Assembly (NCBI GenBank): GCA_036429605.1 | Contig: CM071591.1 | Span: 5,394,001 to 5,458,000 of the forward strand | Direction: 5' to 3' | DNA: 64,000 bases | From: Cladobotryum mycophilum | Taxonomy: Eukaryota > Ascomycota > Sordariomycetes > Hypocreales > Hypocreaceae | In this document: one piece after another, positions 1-12,628 of the stretch | Layout of the letters: the number at the start of each line of letters is the position of its first letter | Numbering within the stretch: the stretch's first letter is position 1 | The notes under the pieces: generated by a model | Database searches by the model: none | What the model saw: only the letters and a program-made list of their open reading frames with translations | What the model was told of the DNA's origin: nothing | Translations under genes and position numbers: made by a program

Positions 1-1891
1 CGGAAATAGGCTGACGTTGCCAAACAAGCTTCCCATCTTGTCCGACATTATAATCCGCCACTTCTTCGACTAAAACCCATTCACCAGTCGCTAAATCCTT
101 CTGCGCAGATCGGTAAATGATGCTGGCCCCAAGATCTTCAAAGACTACTTCGCGCCGTCTGAGTCGTAACCACTGCTCGTTCTCATCGCCCTCCATAGCG
201 TTCAATTCCTCGGTTTCCAAGTTCCTAAGGGCAATTGCCCTGAAAACACGACTGTCGCGCAAAGCATTGCGAATGGGATACTTCTCTAGGATGCGCATGG
301 CTTCCGCCTTGACCGCGGGATCCCGACATCCAAAGGCCACGACGAAAAGCGGCCATGTCCAGCCCGCGTCCATAGCAAACCCACAATTCGGGCGAGACTC
401 CAAAAGCTTCTCGGCTAGCGTGTTGATTTCTTGGTATTGAGGAGTCAAGTCTTTGGCGATGACAATACTGGAATAACGGGGTATGGCAGTGTAGATGTAG
501 AGTATGAGATACTCAATTCGAGTGCTCATGGCCTGGAGATGAAGATGGGGATCATTCTCCGCATTGTCCATGATGGATGTGTACAGTGGTTGGAAAGCCT
601 CGATCCACCTTTGCATCCAGTACTTGGAATCGGCAATGAATTTTCCAATCTCAGGGTGCTTTCTGACGCTAGATAACTTGGTCTCCAATTCAGCCATACT
701 CTTTATCTTGGTCAGCCCAAGCTGAGATGTAATCCGTGTCAGCATAGGGAGGTGGAAAACCATCTGCCGTTGCACCAAAGTCCAGTAGTCCTGCATCTCA
801 TCCCAGGCCTGAAACTCGTTTGGCATAGCGTCCAGAGAGGTAATGGTTGTCAGCTTCGGCCGAAAGTATGGTGAGTGTTTAGTAAAAGGCATAATTCCAG
901 GCGGGCGTGAATGCTGGGCTTGGGGGGGCGATTGGTTACACCGAGTTTTGGGACTACCTTGGCTCCGGGGGCTCGGTAGACCAGTTGGTTGACAATTGGA
1001 GTGAGAAATGGATGCCTGCGATGGTGTTCTGGGTTGACTAGAGGGACTCTGGGCTTCGGGAGGCGGTGTTCCCACCGCTGGAGACTCTTGTAGTGGCGAC
1101 TGTCCTGGTTGTTGCGGTGGTTTTGGGGGGAAGAAGAATTTTTGTATGACCCCATGAAAGTCCTCGACTGGAGCTCAAGTGGCTTATAGCAATCCAGAAT
1201 ATCCTGTACCAAAGCAGGTGGCGCTGGTGCAATACTAACAAGATCGGCGGCCTTGTCAGTGCAGTTGGCGAGTTCGTTTAGCATGGTGAAGCCATGAGTG
1301 ATGTGCTTCAGGGCAGCAGGCATATTGCCTCGTTGAGCCTCAAAGCATATGAATAAAAGAGATGATAGGAGAGCGGTCCTTAAGCCTTCTCTAGTGGGCC
1401 TCGCCTTTGATTGCATACGAAGAGCCTCACAGTAATAAACCACAGCATTTAGATAGTGCTTGTTGCCAGTCGTAAGTTCAACACCTAGGCCTTCCACCTC
1501 GTACGCCTTGCGCAGAGCTCCAATAGCCATGGCTCCGTAACGAAGAGTTTCCTCCTCGAGAGCCAGCTGCGGCATTGTCGTGGTCCATAGTCGTGTTTGG
1601 TTGATACATCCGCCAAGGAAGCCAACAGAGAGAACAGACCACTGGTCAAAGTAGGATCTTTGTTCCTCATTTTCGAAACGGATGATGTTGATTGCAGGTT
1701 CGGTAAGTATTAACGGGGCTTTTTTGGTATGTATGAGTTTGAGATTGTCGGAAGCCGTAGCACGAGGAACCTTGGAAGATTTGGATGTCTCAGAGGCAAC
1801 GTCGTTGTCTGTATAGGCGTCGCAATAACCCCGCCACTTCATACAGTTGAGGCATGCCGGCCTCGTCTCGTCACATTTGACATGGCGTTTT
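1..1891 (-). CDS. Zn(II)2Cys6 fungal transcription factor, 3' end outside window, apparent frameshift
   Basis: Probable nuclear DNA-binding regulator. Reading down from 1891, the N-terminus shows a basic KRHVK stretch and then four cysteines of a C6 zinc cluster (C-x6-C-x2-C-x6-C). Next come a linker, a helical region typical of the fungal-specific regulatory domain, a Pro/Gln/Ser-rich segment (about 1150-870), and a second helical block that is open to base 1. An intron acceptor (CAATAG) lies just above 1891. The first two cysteines of the cluster should be on an upstream exon that I could not identify. The frame before and after about 1150 is coding-like but out of phase; one extra base in the CCCC run at 1150-1153 would join them. 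Target genes are unknown. Confidence 0.75.
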
Positions 1892-4086
1892 CTATTGCAA
1901 ACAGTCAGAGATCAACTAAGGTCAGAGTAGTCTGGTTCAGGTTGATAGCTTACTTGCCTAATGAATTCAATGTTAGCAAGGAATAGCCGTCAAAGGGGCT
2001 TGACAAACACAATGGCTTACGTACATGTACTACAACCAGTGCGCGCGCGCGTTGAACTGCGTCTGGTATGTCTCGCTCTTGTATCTAGGGCAAACCGATG
2101 GGTACCTGCTCGATTTTTTGGTGTCGCGGACACTTTGGACGGCTGAGGAGAGGGACTGCTGTACGTAACAAGACGATGGTTCAGTAAATAAAAGGTGAAT
2201 TCCTCACGCTAGAGGTGAGACAGGACCTACTCACCATGCCAAGTTCTTGTTCAGGTTGACTTTGATCGGTAGGGTAAATTGAATCTCCATACTGCCGTAC
2301 CTCGCAGCTACACTAGATCGGCAGAGCAAGTCGTAAAGACTTGTTGACGCAATGAAATTCGGCAAAATGCGTCAAGGTTTCAGTATTTGTAGAGCGTCGT
2401 ATGTAGGCTTCAGCGTATAGAGTCAAGCTTCGTCCAGATCTTGCGCAGTCCCCAAGTGCCGTCGATGATCGTCGTCGCAAAATGCCAATTTCAAGCAGTA
2501 AGGTTATCACAAACGGTGAAGGCAGCAAAGATGGCCAGTTCAAATATTCAACAAAAGAGTATCTCGTCCATTGGGATTGGAAAAGGGTAATACGAGTGAG
2601 GCATCGTCAAACGGAACCTGGAAACAAGGTCTTTTTAGCATCAACCACCGCATCAGGGGATAACTGGGGAACCAGCAAATACCGCTAGCATGAAATAGAG
2701 TATGGATCGAACCTGAACTGTGGGACAACCATGATTTGAATTCTGCTTCGACCCGGCAGACGCTGGCCTAAACAAGGGTCAAGCGGCATCAAAGCACGGA
2801 AACCAACCCAAAACTAACGAACGGCGCACATGGCAAGTCCGGCAAGGCATGGATATGGACATCGGAGTGGACCAACAGCATCCGTGGGGGCAGCCAAGCC
2901 GGGTCATGGAGCTTCTCGTGCTGAGGTTTCAACGGCTGGCATCTCGAGGTGGGAACGCGGGGCGCTTTGCATTTGATGATGGCAGCATGGGTATGAGGGG
3001 TGGCCGATGATGAGAATGACGATGATGACGATGATGCTGAGGTGCATCGGATGGAATACCTACCTTATGGATCCATGGATCCCATACGACTGCTCTTCCA
3101 TCCTCAGACACCAAGCTAGGCAGGGGGTTATTAGTCTGGGTGTCCACTAATACAGATCCATGGATGCCACTTACAGGTGCCTAAACAGCCGTGCAAGCCC
3201 TGAAAGATACCTGTATTTAGCGCAACTCTTATTGGCGCTATCTCAGCTTCAACAAGTTGCCCGTAGTAGTTCCGGCTTGCAGGTGGTCCTCCAGCTCATC
3301 TTTAGCACAACACGTGCTCTGGAAGCTGCCCTGAAGGCCCTGTCAGCGCCTAAGATAGTCCTTGCAGGAGGCCTGGGGGGCTATCACCTCCTTGGAAGGT
3401 ATCCAAGGGCGGGATTTGATCCATTCCATCCATCCATCCATGTACCTGCGCATGGCGCGTGCTCGGTGGGGGGCAATCTGCAGCCCAGAACATGGAAGCC
3501 TCTGATGGAAACTTCGATTATTCTTCTACTCAATCCAATACACGCAACGTTCTTCACGGATACGACGAACAGAACAACAATACGAATTACAACATTTTCG
3601 AAAGGAACCCGATGTTTCATTTAACGACCATCGATCCAAACATCAGATCCCTCGATATTAGTCTAATTATATTAAAGATCATCTCTAATAGGAACCGACG
3701 ACAATGGCAACAAGCTTCCAACCATCTCACCTCGGTTGCTTCTCGTACATCCGAGGAGTCCCAACCAGACACGGAAGTCAAACCAGCACAACCAAGACTG
3801 ACGGCAGCATGTATGTAAGCCTGCATAGCATAGCATAATGTCCACATGGAAGGCGGCAGGCTGGCATTCTTCATCCATGGTCATAGAGCAATCAATACCC
3901 ACAGTCCAAACCGCTCCCCGAAACATGATACAAGAAGGATCAAGGAAGAAGCGGGAGGTGGGAGGAAGCTAAGAAATGGTGGTTGCATGAGCTGACGACA
4001 TTGGGCAAGATGGACGATTCAGCATCTCAACACGGACCCGAGAACATCCCTACCGCCAAACGTGATGCCCTTTGTCTCGGGGCATC
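1892..4086. other. gene-free stretch upstream of the regulator
   Basis: No convincing coding exon seen on either strand. It should contain the 5' exon and promoter of the zinc-cluster gene. A candidate upstream intron (donor near 2010, branch-like TGCTAAC, acceptor CATTAG near 1954) is visible, but the flanking exons do not supply the missing C-x2-C. A small GATGAT/CATCAT microsatellite lies near 3005-3035. Confidence 0.4.
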
Positions 4087-4542
4087 TTACTGGGTCAATT
4101 GGAATACTCCCTCGCCCCTCCGGAGCATCTCTGCAAACATCCGCCGCCAACGCTGATATCGATCTTCTGCCATCCCATATATCGGAGCGGAGATAATGAC
4201 GGTCATGTCGAAGGCCAAGACAATGATCCAAAACACGGGGGGCCGCCACAATGTTTCCACAGCCAGCAGGCTTGCACTCAAAACAACCTGCTTGTCAGAG
4301 TCGAGCTTATACTTGTACCTCTCTCTACGGCTATAATCACGGCCACGAACCAGAAGATTCTCCAAGACACCATGCGATCCACCTTTGTGCAGATCTGCCA
4401 AGGAATTTTTCTTCTCGAACACTGGCGATGCTACCTCAACAAACATGCTTCCATGAGGTTGATATGCACCTGACGACTTCTTCCCGTCTGTTGCGTCAGT
4501 GTCACCCATCTTCCCGTTTGACATGGCACAAACATTATGCAT
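4087..4542 (-). CDS. hypothetical protein with one hydrophobic segment
   Basis: A 151-codon frame with coding-like composition. The first half is polar and charged. A basic patch follows (RGRDYSRRERYKYK), and then a strongly hydrophobic stretch around residues 108-125 (FWIIVLAFDMTVIIS) before an amphipathic arginine-rich tail. The frame ends at a stop beside a GTAAGA donor-like site, so a further 3' exon is possible. I do not recognise the family, and no function is proposed. The alternative is a chance frame; the ordered hydrophobic helix and lack of low complexity are the only arguments for a gene. Confidence 0.4.
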   Translation of the reverse strand: MHNVCAMSNGKMGDTDATDGKKSSGAYQPHGSMFVEVASPVFEKKNSLADLHKGGSHGVLENLLVRGRDYSRRERYKYKLDSDKQVVLSASLLAVETLWRPPVFWIIVLAFDMTVIISAPIYGMAEDRYQRWRRMFAEMLRRGEGVFQLTQ

Positions 4543-7317
4543 TCCGTTGGCACCTCATGGCAGACGGAAAGGACAGTCCGCTAAGCTCGCACAAGACTCG
4601 GTGTCTGAAATTAATTGGCGTAGCCAAAACAGCTACTTGTAGGTTTACCGTCAGAAGGTTTTGGGGGTTCGATGGGGATCAATGCTGAGCAACCGTCTCG
4701 GGTAGGGACCTCAAAAGCTGTCGTGCTCCCAATCAGTGTTAAAAGATTTGGCCCCAGCCGCGGAAGCAAATAGCCATGAATTGACCTTTGGTGTTGGTTC
4801 TCACTAACTTTCGCTGAGCGCGTTAGGTCTACAACGGCGATTCACATTTATTGAGGAATGCGAAATCCATCATGGATTCCAAGACCGGGTTACATGCTGA
4901 TGTGAAGACAAGAAAATTGATACCTTCTGAGACAATGAGAAACGGTGACATGATATGTATCATCGTCATATCATGACTCTGACCCATATGGGGGAGATGC
5001 TCAGAAAAGAGTCCATCTTTGATGGGGCACGAATGATGGACCTGATTTATCAGAGCGTTCCTAAGTGGACGGAAAGATTTGGATGCGAAAGGCCGCCAAA
5101 AGTGACGGGCCCGTTGGTGTGGCTCAGGGCAACAATTATCAACGCAGCAGAGGTAGCGATGACTTGTGGGGTGCATTGTTACACTTGGAAACACACGATG
5201 GTTGATACGCCAACAACGCCGCCATATTAGCAAGGTGGACGCTAAAGCTGCACCATTGGTGGCGGTTCATGCGCGTAACGTCATGGGCGAGAGAGAAGAT
5301 GGACAAAGGACCAAAACTTGCAAAATCTGGTGGCTGCTTATGGCCAAGTGCAGGTGAGGCGTCGTACCATTTGATAGCCCCTGGCAACGCGCCAACCTAC
5401 AATTGGGACACGGGATGCAAACGCGAACGGACTGGAGTAATGCTTTATGCTATTTCCAGTGACCTCAAGAGCTTAGGGAGGTCTAACAGTTGTTTGTCCC
5501 TTTCTCGAGAAGAGCAATACAATAGCACCACTGTTCTTGGGTTGGGTATGCCTCGTATAGGTAATGCCGCCGTCTGCAAGCTGGCTATTCAAAGTCATGC
5601 GATCTAACCCCCAAGTCGCTTTATGCGGGGGACACCATGTCATTTCATTTTCATTACAGTTCATTGGCTTGCAGGGGGAATACGAGATTCGCAAAAAAAG
5701 ATGTTCTGGGCCGAGCAGTTGAGTGATCAAGGCAATCTGTTTGTCACGGATAATGTTTGCCGGAGACCGAATTTAAACGAGGTCATGTCTAGCAATCCTG
5801 AGCAGTTCGTTTGCCCGATCACTTCTTAGGTTGGGGGTTCACGATTCGGGCACAATGACGGACAGCCGATGATGCATGCTATCATGGTGGTGGTGGTGGT
5901 GGTGGTGATCATGGTGGTGTGCACGCGTAAGTTACCAGCACTGCCATCAACGCCACATGAGTAAATAAGAGCAAACCTCGTTCTGGGCTGGTCGACAAAG
6001 AGGAAGAGAAGAGAGGAAGAAGAGGAAGAAAGAAAAGTCAATTGAAGGATTGAGGTTTTAATTTCAATCTCAATTTCTTTCCCATTTTGGCTTGTCTCTG
6101 TCCTCCCTCTCCCTATGCCGGTATCCGTTCGTTGGTGCTGCCAAGAGTCTCAACCTCGTTTTCACTCATTTTCTGCTGTTTCTTGTACTAGAACAATTGC
6201 TATCAAATCAAACAAACGATCTGAATTGATTGCACAGCATTTGTTTTTTTGGGTGCATTGGCGCAGTCCTTCGTTCTTTGTCAGGCATATGAAAACACCA
6301 AATATCCATATATGCACATGCACACATACATCATTCTGAGCATACGGCCTGCTTGAATTCGTCAAGAGAGGAGAATACAAGAGACAAAGTAAACGACAGC
6401 TCGTACCCTTTTATTACACTCATATATCATCCCGGTTGCTTGTCACCTTGAGGGTTCCATTCATTTGACCAGGCTGTCTCTCTCCATGGACATTTCCCTC
6501 GGTGGCATCGTGGCCTAATTTACAGCTGCTGCACCGCTATTCGCCGACCGCTACCACTGAAACTACTGAAACCACTGAGACTCGACCACTAAGACCGCTG
6601 AGACTGCTGAGGACGCGCCCCGCAACGCCTGCACCTCGTGGTTCTGGGCCATTTGGAACCTCGACCCCGGAATCCACAGCGACAAATCTGCAGCTGCCGC
6701 CGTGCCGACCGACAAGGAGAACGGACAACCTGCCTCTTCCAGTTCGAGTTCAAGTTCGAGTTCCAGCTTTCATCCCCAACCACTCCCACACACACACACA
6801 CTCCGCAGGTGATCTGCGTTCCTGTTTTGTTTCCCTTCCCGCCTCCCCTCTTTTGTTTGCTTTCTTTCTTTCTTGTCTCTCGCTTTTCCTTTTCTATACG
6901 AAGGAAACAAAACAAAAACAAAAAGACGTACGACGAGAGTCACTACCAAGTGCCTCGTCTGCGGAAATAATCGTTGCTGCGTCCTTGTTGAAACGTCTCT
7001 CGCTTCGTTCGCTCGCTCGCTGGCTCGCATCACACATCACATCACATCAACCGTCGCTGATCTGACGTTGGCCTTAGCTTTGGCTTGCTTCGGGTTGCTA
7101 ATTTCATCTCCATACCTCGGACCACCCAGCGACCTTGCTGACGCTTGTCAGTCCGACCCCGACTGAGCACAGCTAATTTAGCAACAACTTCTCCCCCCGG
7201 AAGCTGTCTGTCGACTTTTCTTTATTCTGGCTTCCAACTTTCGACCGCGCATCATCATCATCACCCCCTCCAGCATCATTCGTCGATAGACTTGTCCGCT
7301 CGCTCGTTCGCTCCGGC
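4543..7317. other. gene-free stretch and 5' leader of btgC
   Basis: No supported gene. A short CCACCA/GGTGGT repeat lies at about 5884-5907. From about 6050 the plus strand becomes strongly pyrimidine-rich with CT, TTTC and ACTGAAAC-type simple repeats (6540-6610), a CACACA run near 6790, and CTCGCT repeats near 7010. This is typical of a long promoter and 5' untranslated leader of a fungal wall gene. Confidence 0.45.
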
Positions 7318-9441
7318 ATGCCACACTACGCCGGTGACGTCTCCCATGAGAGGGAACCTCTCGACGCCGTTCATCGATCTGCATCTCCAAATCAGGTCTA
7401 CTCTGAACAATACCACGATGCCACTCCACGACATCCCGCAGCTCCTTCGACCCTGAGCTTTGATCCAGCCCAGGATGGCTACAGCACTTACGACGAGAGC
7501 GAAGGTCCTGCGCCGCCGCCGCACCATGATAGCAAGGGACATGCGCAAGGACAGTCCGATCGAGGTGTGAACGATACGGCGTACGTGCAGCAGCGACGTG
7601 TGCACAACACCGTCACGCCGGGCGCTGATAATTTCAGCGAGTCCGCTGCTGGTGGAGTAGCAGGCATTGCCTATGGAGTTGCTGAACGAAATGCGCGGGA
7701 CAGTGGCATTGAGGCCATGAGCACAAGCGGTCTTCCCCTCCGCCTTCCCATGCCCATCTACCCAATGTTCCACGCCATGCATATCCGGGCCAACCCAGGA
7801 ATAGCTACCCATCCCGTGATCCCAGTGGCGGTCTCAATCCTCTTGGCTTGCCGGCTGCAGCTCCCTCATCGCGCTCGCCGTCCAGGAGCCCACGCAACGG
7901 CGATCCTTATGCCGCCGACGATCGTTATCAACTTTACTCGAGCACCCCTAGGAACAACAACTCGAGCCTCGGAATAGTGAATCCTAACGAGATCATGGAT
8001 GATGGCGACGATGGGCTGGACTACTCCAAGCACAGCCAGCGGAATTCCACATTGAGCGCGTCCAATTCAGATCGGACACCTAAAGTTGCTGCTGGAACTG
8101 CAGCAGCTACTGCAGCAGGAGGCGCAGCTGGTGGCGTCTTGGCTCATGAAGGTAAGGTTTGAATTTTGATTGCATTGGCTCCAAGCTAACAGTATTGGCT
8201 TAGCCCAAAACGCTGGTAACGGTGGTGGTCGAGCCGTTGAGTATGACCTGGCCACTGGTCAGGAGAAGTCGCCTGACTGGGTTGACAAGACGAACTCTAA
8301 AAGAAGGATGTGGAAGTGGATTATTATTCTCGCCATCTTCCTTGTTATTGCGGGTGCCATTGTAGGCGGTGTTGTCGGAGGTCTTGTTGGAGGCAGCAAG
8401 CATGGAGGCAAGAGCGGCAAAGGAGGGAGTGGGAGCGGCGGCAGCTCAGGGGGTGGTGGTGGTAATTCGGATAAGGGCGGTGACCTCAGCCTCAACAGCC
8501 CAGATATCCAGAGTCTGCTCAACAACAAGAACCTACACAAAGTGTTCCCCGGCATGGATTATACGCCTCAAAACACCCAATATCCTGCCTGCCTGACCGA
8601 CCCACCGTCACAAAACGATATCACCAAAGATGTTGCTGTGCTTAGCCAACTTACCAACAAGATTCGACTCTACGGCACGGACTGCAACCAGACCCAGATG
8701 GTTCTTCACGCCATCGACCGATTGAAGATGACAGACACGATCAAGGTTTGGCTCGGCGTGTGGCAAGATAATAACGGTACTACCAACGCCAGGCAGCTGG
8801 AGCAAATGTGGGATATCTTGGACAACTACGGATCCGACCCCTTTGAAGGCATTATTGTTGCCAACGAGGTGCTCTTCCGTCAACAGTTCACGGTCGCCTC
8901 CCTGGGCAGCTTGCTCAGCTCGGTTCGGACTAATCTCACCGCCAAGAGTATCAGCCTTCCCGTGGCTACCTCGGATCTAGGCGACGATTGGACCTCGGCC
9001 CTCGCCTCGTCCAGCGACTACATTATGGCTAACGTTCATCCCTTTTTCAGTGGCACGCCTGCAGATGAGGCTGCCTCGTGGACTTGGTCGTTCTGGGAGG
9101 GCCATGATGGACAGTTCTGGAAGACTGACAAGGAGAAGAACATCATTTCTGAGACTGGATGGCCCACCGGCGGTGGTACGGACTGTGGCTCTGCTACAAG
9201 CTGCACGAACGGCGCAGTAGCAGGCATTGACGAACTCAACCAGTTCATGGGTGATTGGGTCTGCCAGGCCCTGGCGAACGGTACCAACTATTTTTGGTTT
9301 GAGGCCTTTGATGAGCCCTGGAAGGTTCAATTCAACACACCAGGCAAATCATGGGAGGATAAATGGGGCTTGATGGATGTCAACCGCAAGCTGAAGCCTG
9401 GTGTCAAGATTCCTGACTGTGGTGGCAAGACGATTTCTTGA
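7318..9441 (+). CDS. btgC: GH17 glucan endo-1,3-beta-glucosidase, type II membrane protein (BtgC type)
   Basis: Wall-remodelling beta-1,3-glucanase. Exons 7318-8151 and 8204-9441, with a 52-nt intron that has a GCTAAC branch point. The N-terminal cytosolic tail of about 320 residues is Ser/Pro/Asn-rich. One transmembrane helix follows (WIIILAIFLVIAGAIVGG) and then a Gly/Ser linker. The GH17 domain begins with a HKVFPGMDYTP motif and contains IIVANEVLFR (acid/base Glu) and ISETGWP (nucleophile Glu). The end, WEDKWGLMD to PDCGGKT, matches the BtgC type. Frame 1 before about 7713 and frame 3 after it are both coding-like; one added G in GAGGCC restores about 690 aa, the usual BtgC length. The alternative, a true frameshift, seems less likely. 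Confidence 0.92.
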
Positions 9442-10030
9442 AAGGCGAAAAACGATGTGACTTTTACTATTTCACGATATCCAAAGGGGACGAAATATGG
9501 GGAGGTCGATGAAACGGTGGGATGGAATGAAGTTAGGACCCTTTATGGCAAATGAGGTGGAGATGGAACGAGCCGAGATGAGATGAGGCATATGACTTTC
9601 CTCCCCGGACTCATGCAGGATATTGCCTAGTACGATACAGCGGAGACGTGATTTATGCGGACTCCTTGTTACGTTTTATGTCTTTTTAATTGTCCCGGCT
9701 TTTGTCAGATTATCTTATGATTTAGGCGTTTTGGAGCGTCAGGGACAGCCATGGCGGTTGCATCTGCAAGTACCGGCATATATGTTTTTTGGTATGGATT
9801 TACTTATTTCTTCTCTTTTTGATTCTCTTTTCGTTTCATGGGTTGCTTGAAGCGACGATGGACTTGTTGTAATTGCGCATGGAGGTAGTGGAGGGGGGGG
9901 GGGTAGATAGCTGTTTATATACGCAGGGCATGGGGGCCTTGTTGGTCAGACTTGAGTGACCGGGGATATAAATGCATATACTTTTTTGGGCGAGATTTGT
10001 GCTCTGCATTCGTTTGTGAGATGAGCTGTT
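9442..10030. other. intergenic region between convergent btgC and SRR1-domain genes
   Basis: Contains the 3' ends of two convergent genes. There is a run of 11 G at 9893-9903. No coding sequence seen. Confidence 0.6.
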
Positions 10031-11185
10031 CTACTCTGTGCTTGGAGATTTGTCCTTTTGTTCGCCATCTACCGTCGCTGCCAGCCCTTCTTGCAAGTTC
10101 TCTTTAGCCTGTTCGCCATCCTTTTCCTGGGTTGTGGCGGGTGGTCTGAAGTAGATGGATGTGCTTGAAAAGGCAGTGGTGGTGTCTTGGGGGAATGGGG
10201 CCTTGTTGTACGTGAGCTCAATCTCGTGTAGGTTGAAGAGATCATCGCTTGGTTCAGATGAGATGTTGACCCTGGGGACTTGGTGAGTTATTGCCACGTT
10301 TGAGTATACTCTGAGAAGATGAAAAGGAAAGGGAAAGAGAAAAGGGAAGAAAAAGAAGAAGAAGAAAAAAGGAATACTGACTGGTCCCAGACATCCCATC
10401 CTGTGCCGACGAATATAGCTGGCGTGGTGTTTTTCAAGGCCATGACGTAGATTGGCCGGTAGAGGTGTACGCCGTAGAAGAAGGTGCCTTTGTCGACTAG
10501 TTCACATCCCCGGGGTGAGTCGACGATCTGATGGCCCAGGTTGGTGAGGAAAGTCCTGTCGTGCTCTGTGAAGATTGGTTCTTGAAAGATGCACGGTATC
10601 TTGGTGGCAAGAGACTTTTCTGTCGTAGGGGTTTTGTTCTTAGTATGTTGTTTGGAAGGGGGTCTTTTTCTTCTTCTTCTTCTTTTTCCTCTTTTTCCTC
10701 TTTTTCCTCTTCTTCTTCGTCCCCCTTTTTTGGTATCTAGGTGGAGTTGGGGTGTGTTTACATACCTAGTTCTTCAACCATGATGAGAAAGGCAATGAGC
10801 TGGATATAGGTCTTGCGTTTGGCTTCCCACCCGCCATCTGGGGGATCAAAGGACCCGATGCCAAGGCATATGGCGCGGGTTACGGGTGCCGGGGGGAAGC
10901 GCTGGTGGCTATGATGTTGCGGAGGGAGGTGCAGGGCTTGGAGTGTTGCCATTGGGAGCGGATGGAGTGGTATTCGGAGGTGATGTCTGAGATGGAGCGG
11001 AGGTTTTGGGTTCGTGGTTGGAGGGACTGGGTGGATGGGGCGTGAGAGGTGGTGGCGGCGGTGGTGCTGGTGCTGCGCTTGTTGCGTCGGAATTTGGATT
11101 TGACGTGAGTCCAGCCTTGGTCTTCTGTATTTGGGGCGTCGTTTGACGTTTTGGGCGAGGAGGGAGGTTCGCTTGCGTGCGTCAT
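10031..11185 (-). CDS. SRR1-like domain protein, apparent 1-nt deletion
   Basis: Exons (gene order) 11185-10766, 10619-10382 and 10310-10031. The N-terminus is polar, with GWTHVKSK and a basic RRNKR patch. The SRR1 domain starts at AICLGIGSFDPP and continues through a helix, IPCIFQEPIFTEHD and FYGVHLYRPIYVM to the hydrophobic strand PAIFVGTGWDVWDQ. The C-terminal exon is acidic and polar. SRR1 proteins link to circadian and light signalling in plants and to haem and transcription effects in yeast; the fungal role is not established. Exon 1 changes frame at the G6 run 10891-10896; one extra base gives exactly 313 codons. Both introns carry purine or pyrimidine tracts. It is convergent with btgC. 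Confidence 0.85.
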
Positions 11186-12628
11186 TGAGGTTGATTGTGA
11201 TAAGGTAAAGTTTTGTGATGGAGATGAGATGGATGCATGAGATGTTATGGGAATATGACTCTAATCTAAACAGCCAAATAACTTCTTTCCTTGTCTTTAG
11301 ACTCAAGTTTTGAGTATGGAAGATTATAAAATGAGATTCTACTCTTCTTCAATTAGTTTCATAAATCATGAATATCGCCTCTCAATCATCTTGGAGCTTT
11401 TTTTTTTTTTGTCAAGGTCGTCAATGTGTAGGGTAGGTGATGGGCTGGTTGCTGGATGGAGGGGTCGTGACAGAGTTTTTCTTTTCCTTAGTTGGCTAGT
11501 TGGTTGTTTTGACCAAATGATTGATTGATTAATTAATTAATTAACGTCCCATCAGCAGCAGCATCTCTCTCCACATCTCCCACCTATCATTGAATGAATG
11601 CTCTCATTCTTGGTTACACAAAGATGTATACTTGGATGGACATGATGTGAGAAAATTGCAAGTCATAATGATCCACATGAAGTGGTGTAACCCACTCTCG
11701 TCACTTCGACTCAAACGTCTCATCACCCAACAAGGTTCATGTGCATGCAAACCTACAGTAATAAATGAATGAGCTGCACGACACGAAATTACCCGAGAGG
11801 AACATATTTCCACGTCCATCATCGCCAGATAATAAACACTTTAAATATCCATGTCAAAAAGAAAAAAAATAAGAAAAAAGAAGAAAAAAGAAGGAGAAAA
11901 AAACCCCCCATTTGACCTTGTCGGAGAAATGGGGACAAATCGCTAGCAACCACCTCCTCGTTCAAAGAGCGATACCGGACAAAAAAGAGTTCTACTGCTA
12001 CCGTACCAGCATGCCGTTTTCCCCCATCGGGAACAATCGACTCTACACTTGGACGCAAAGGGGGTACCGCTCTGCATAACGCATAAACGTCATCCAAGGT
12101 TGAGGAAGCGGGAGGAGGGGGAGGGGAGGAGGAGAAACGTTGTTGATATGGCGGGGTCGAAACGGACGGATCCGATGTTCCAGAATCTAAAATATTCCCT
12201 TTGCCCGACCCTCCCTCCCGTCCAAATATGAAGATCGGTCTCGTGTGAGGGAGGGGTAGTAGCTTCAGGCATCTAGAGACTCCAGGGTCAAAAAGGACGA
12301 TACCCCAACGGGATTCCAATCCCTCTAAACCCAAAGATTCGAATCTTGTCTTTGCGGAGTTTTACCCAATCAAATAAAGTTGAACGGGCACCATCAATCG
12401 AGGCCGGTACGGGAAGCGGGGGTCGTGCGTGTGTGTGCGTGTGTGGCTCTTCATATCCATCCCCTCGTGCGCCAATACGACTCAGACTGGTGGTATCCAC
12501 CCCCATTGCACAAGTATATATAAACCACATATGCTCTGCCGCAGCTGCAAGAAACAGCTACGGTTCCATCACTAAAACATATCCATCATTGCAGTTCTAT
12601 TCTACGTCTTTTTCTTTTGCTAGTCACC
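11186..12628. other. divergent intergenic region, promoters of SRR1-domain and monooxygenase genes
   Basis: Gene-free on inspection. Contains poly-T/poly-A tracts (11397-11410, about 11855-11910) and an ATTA repeat near 11527-11543. Frames here are low-complexity only. Confidence 0.5.
12515..12524 (+). promoter_or_regulatory. TATA box of the flavin monooxygenase gene
   Basis: TATATATAAA about 105 nt before the ATG at 12629, in a stretch otherwise of mixed composition. The position fits a core promoter with a short leader. Confidence 0.5.

Noticed and set aside
6502..7065. 187-codon frame starting with Thr/Glu repeats
   Set aside because: Simple-sequence leader DNA of btgC; frames on both strands are equally open and low complexity.
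11819..12334. 171-codon minus frame with a Phe/Leu-rich end
   Set aside because: The hydrophobic end is a poly-A/G tract read backwards; no family resemblance.
12330..12352. GATTCGAATC palindrome resembling a tRNA T-loop box
   Set aside because: No matching acceptor stem or anticodon arm around it.
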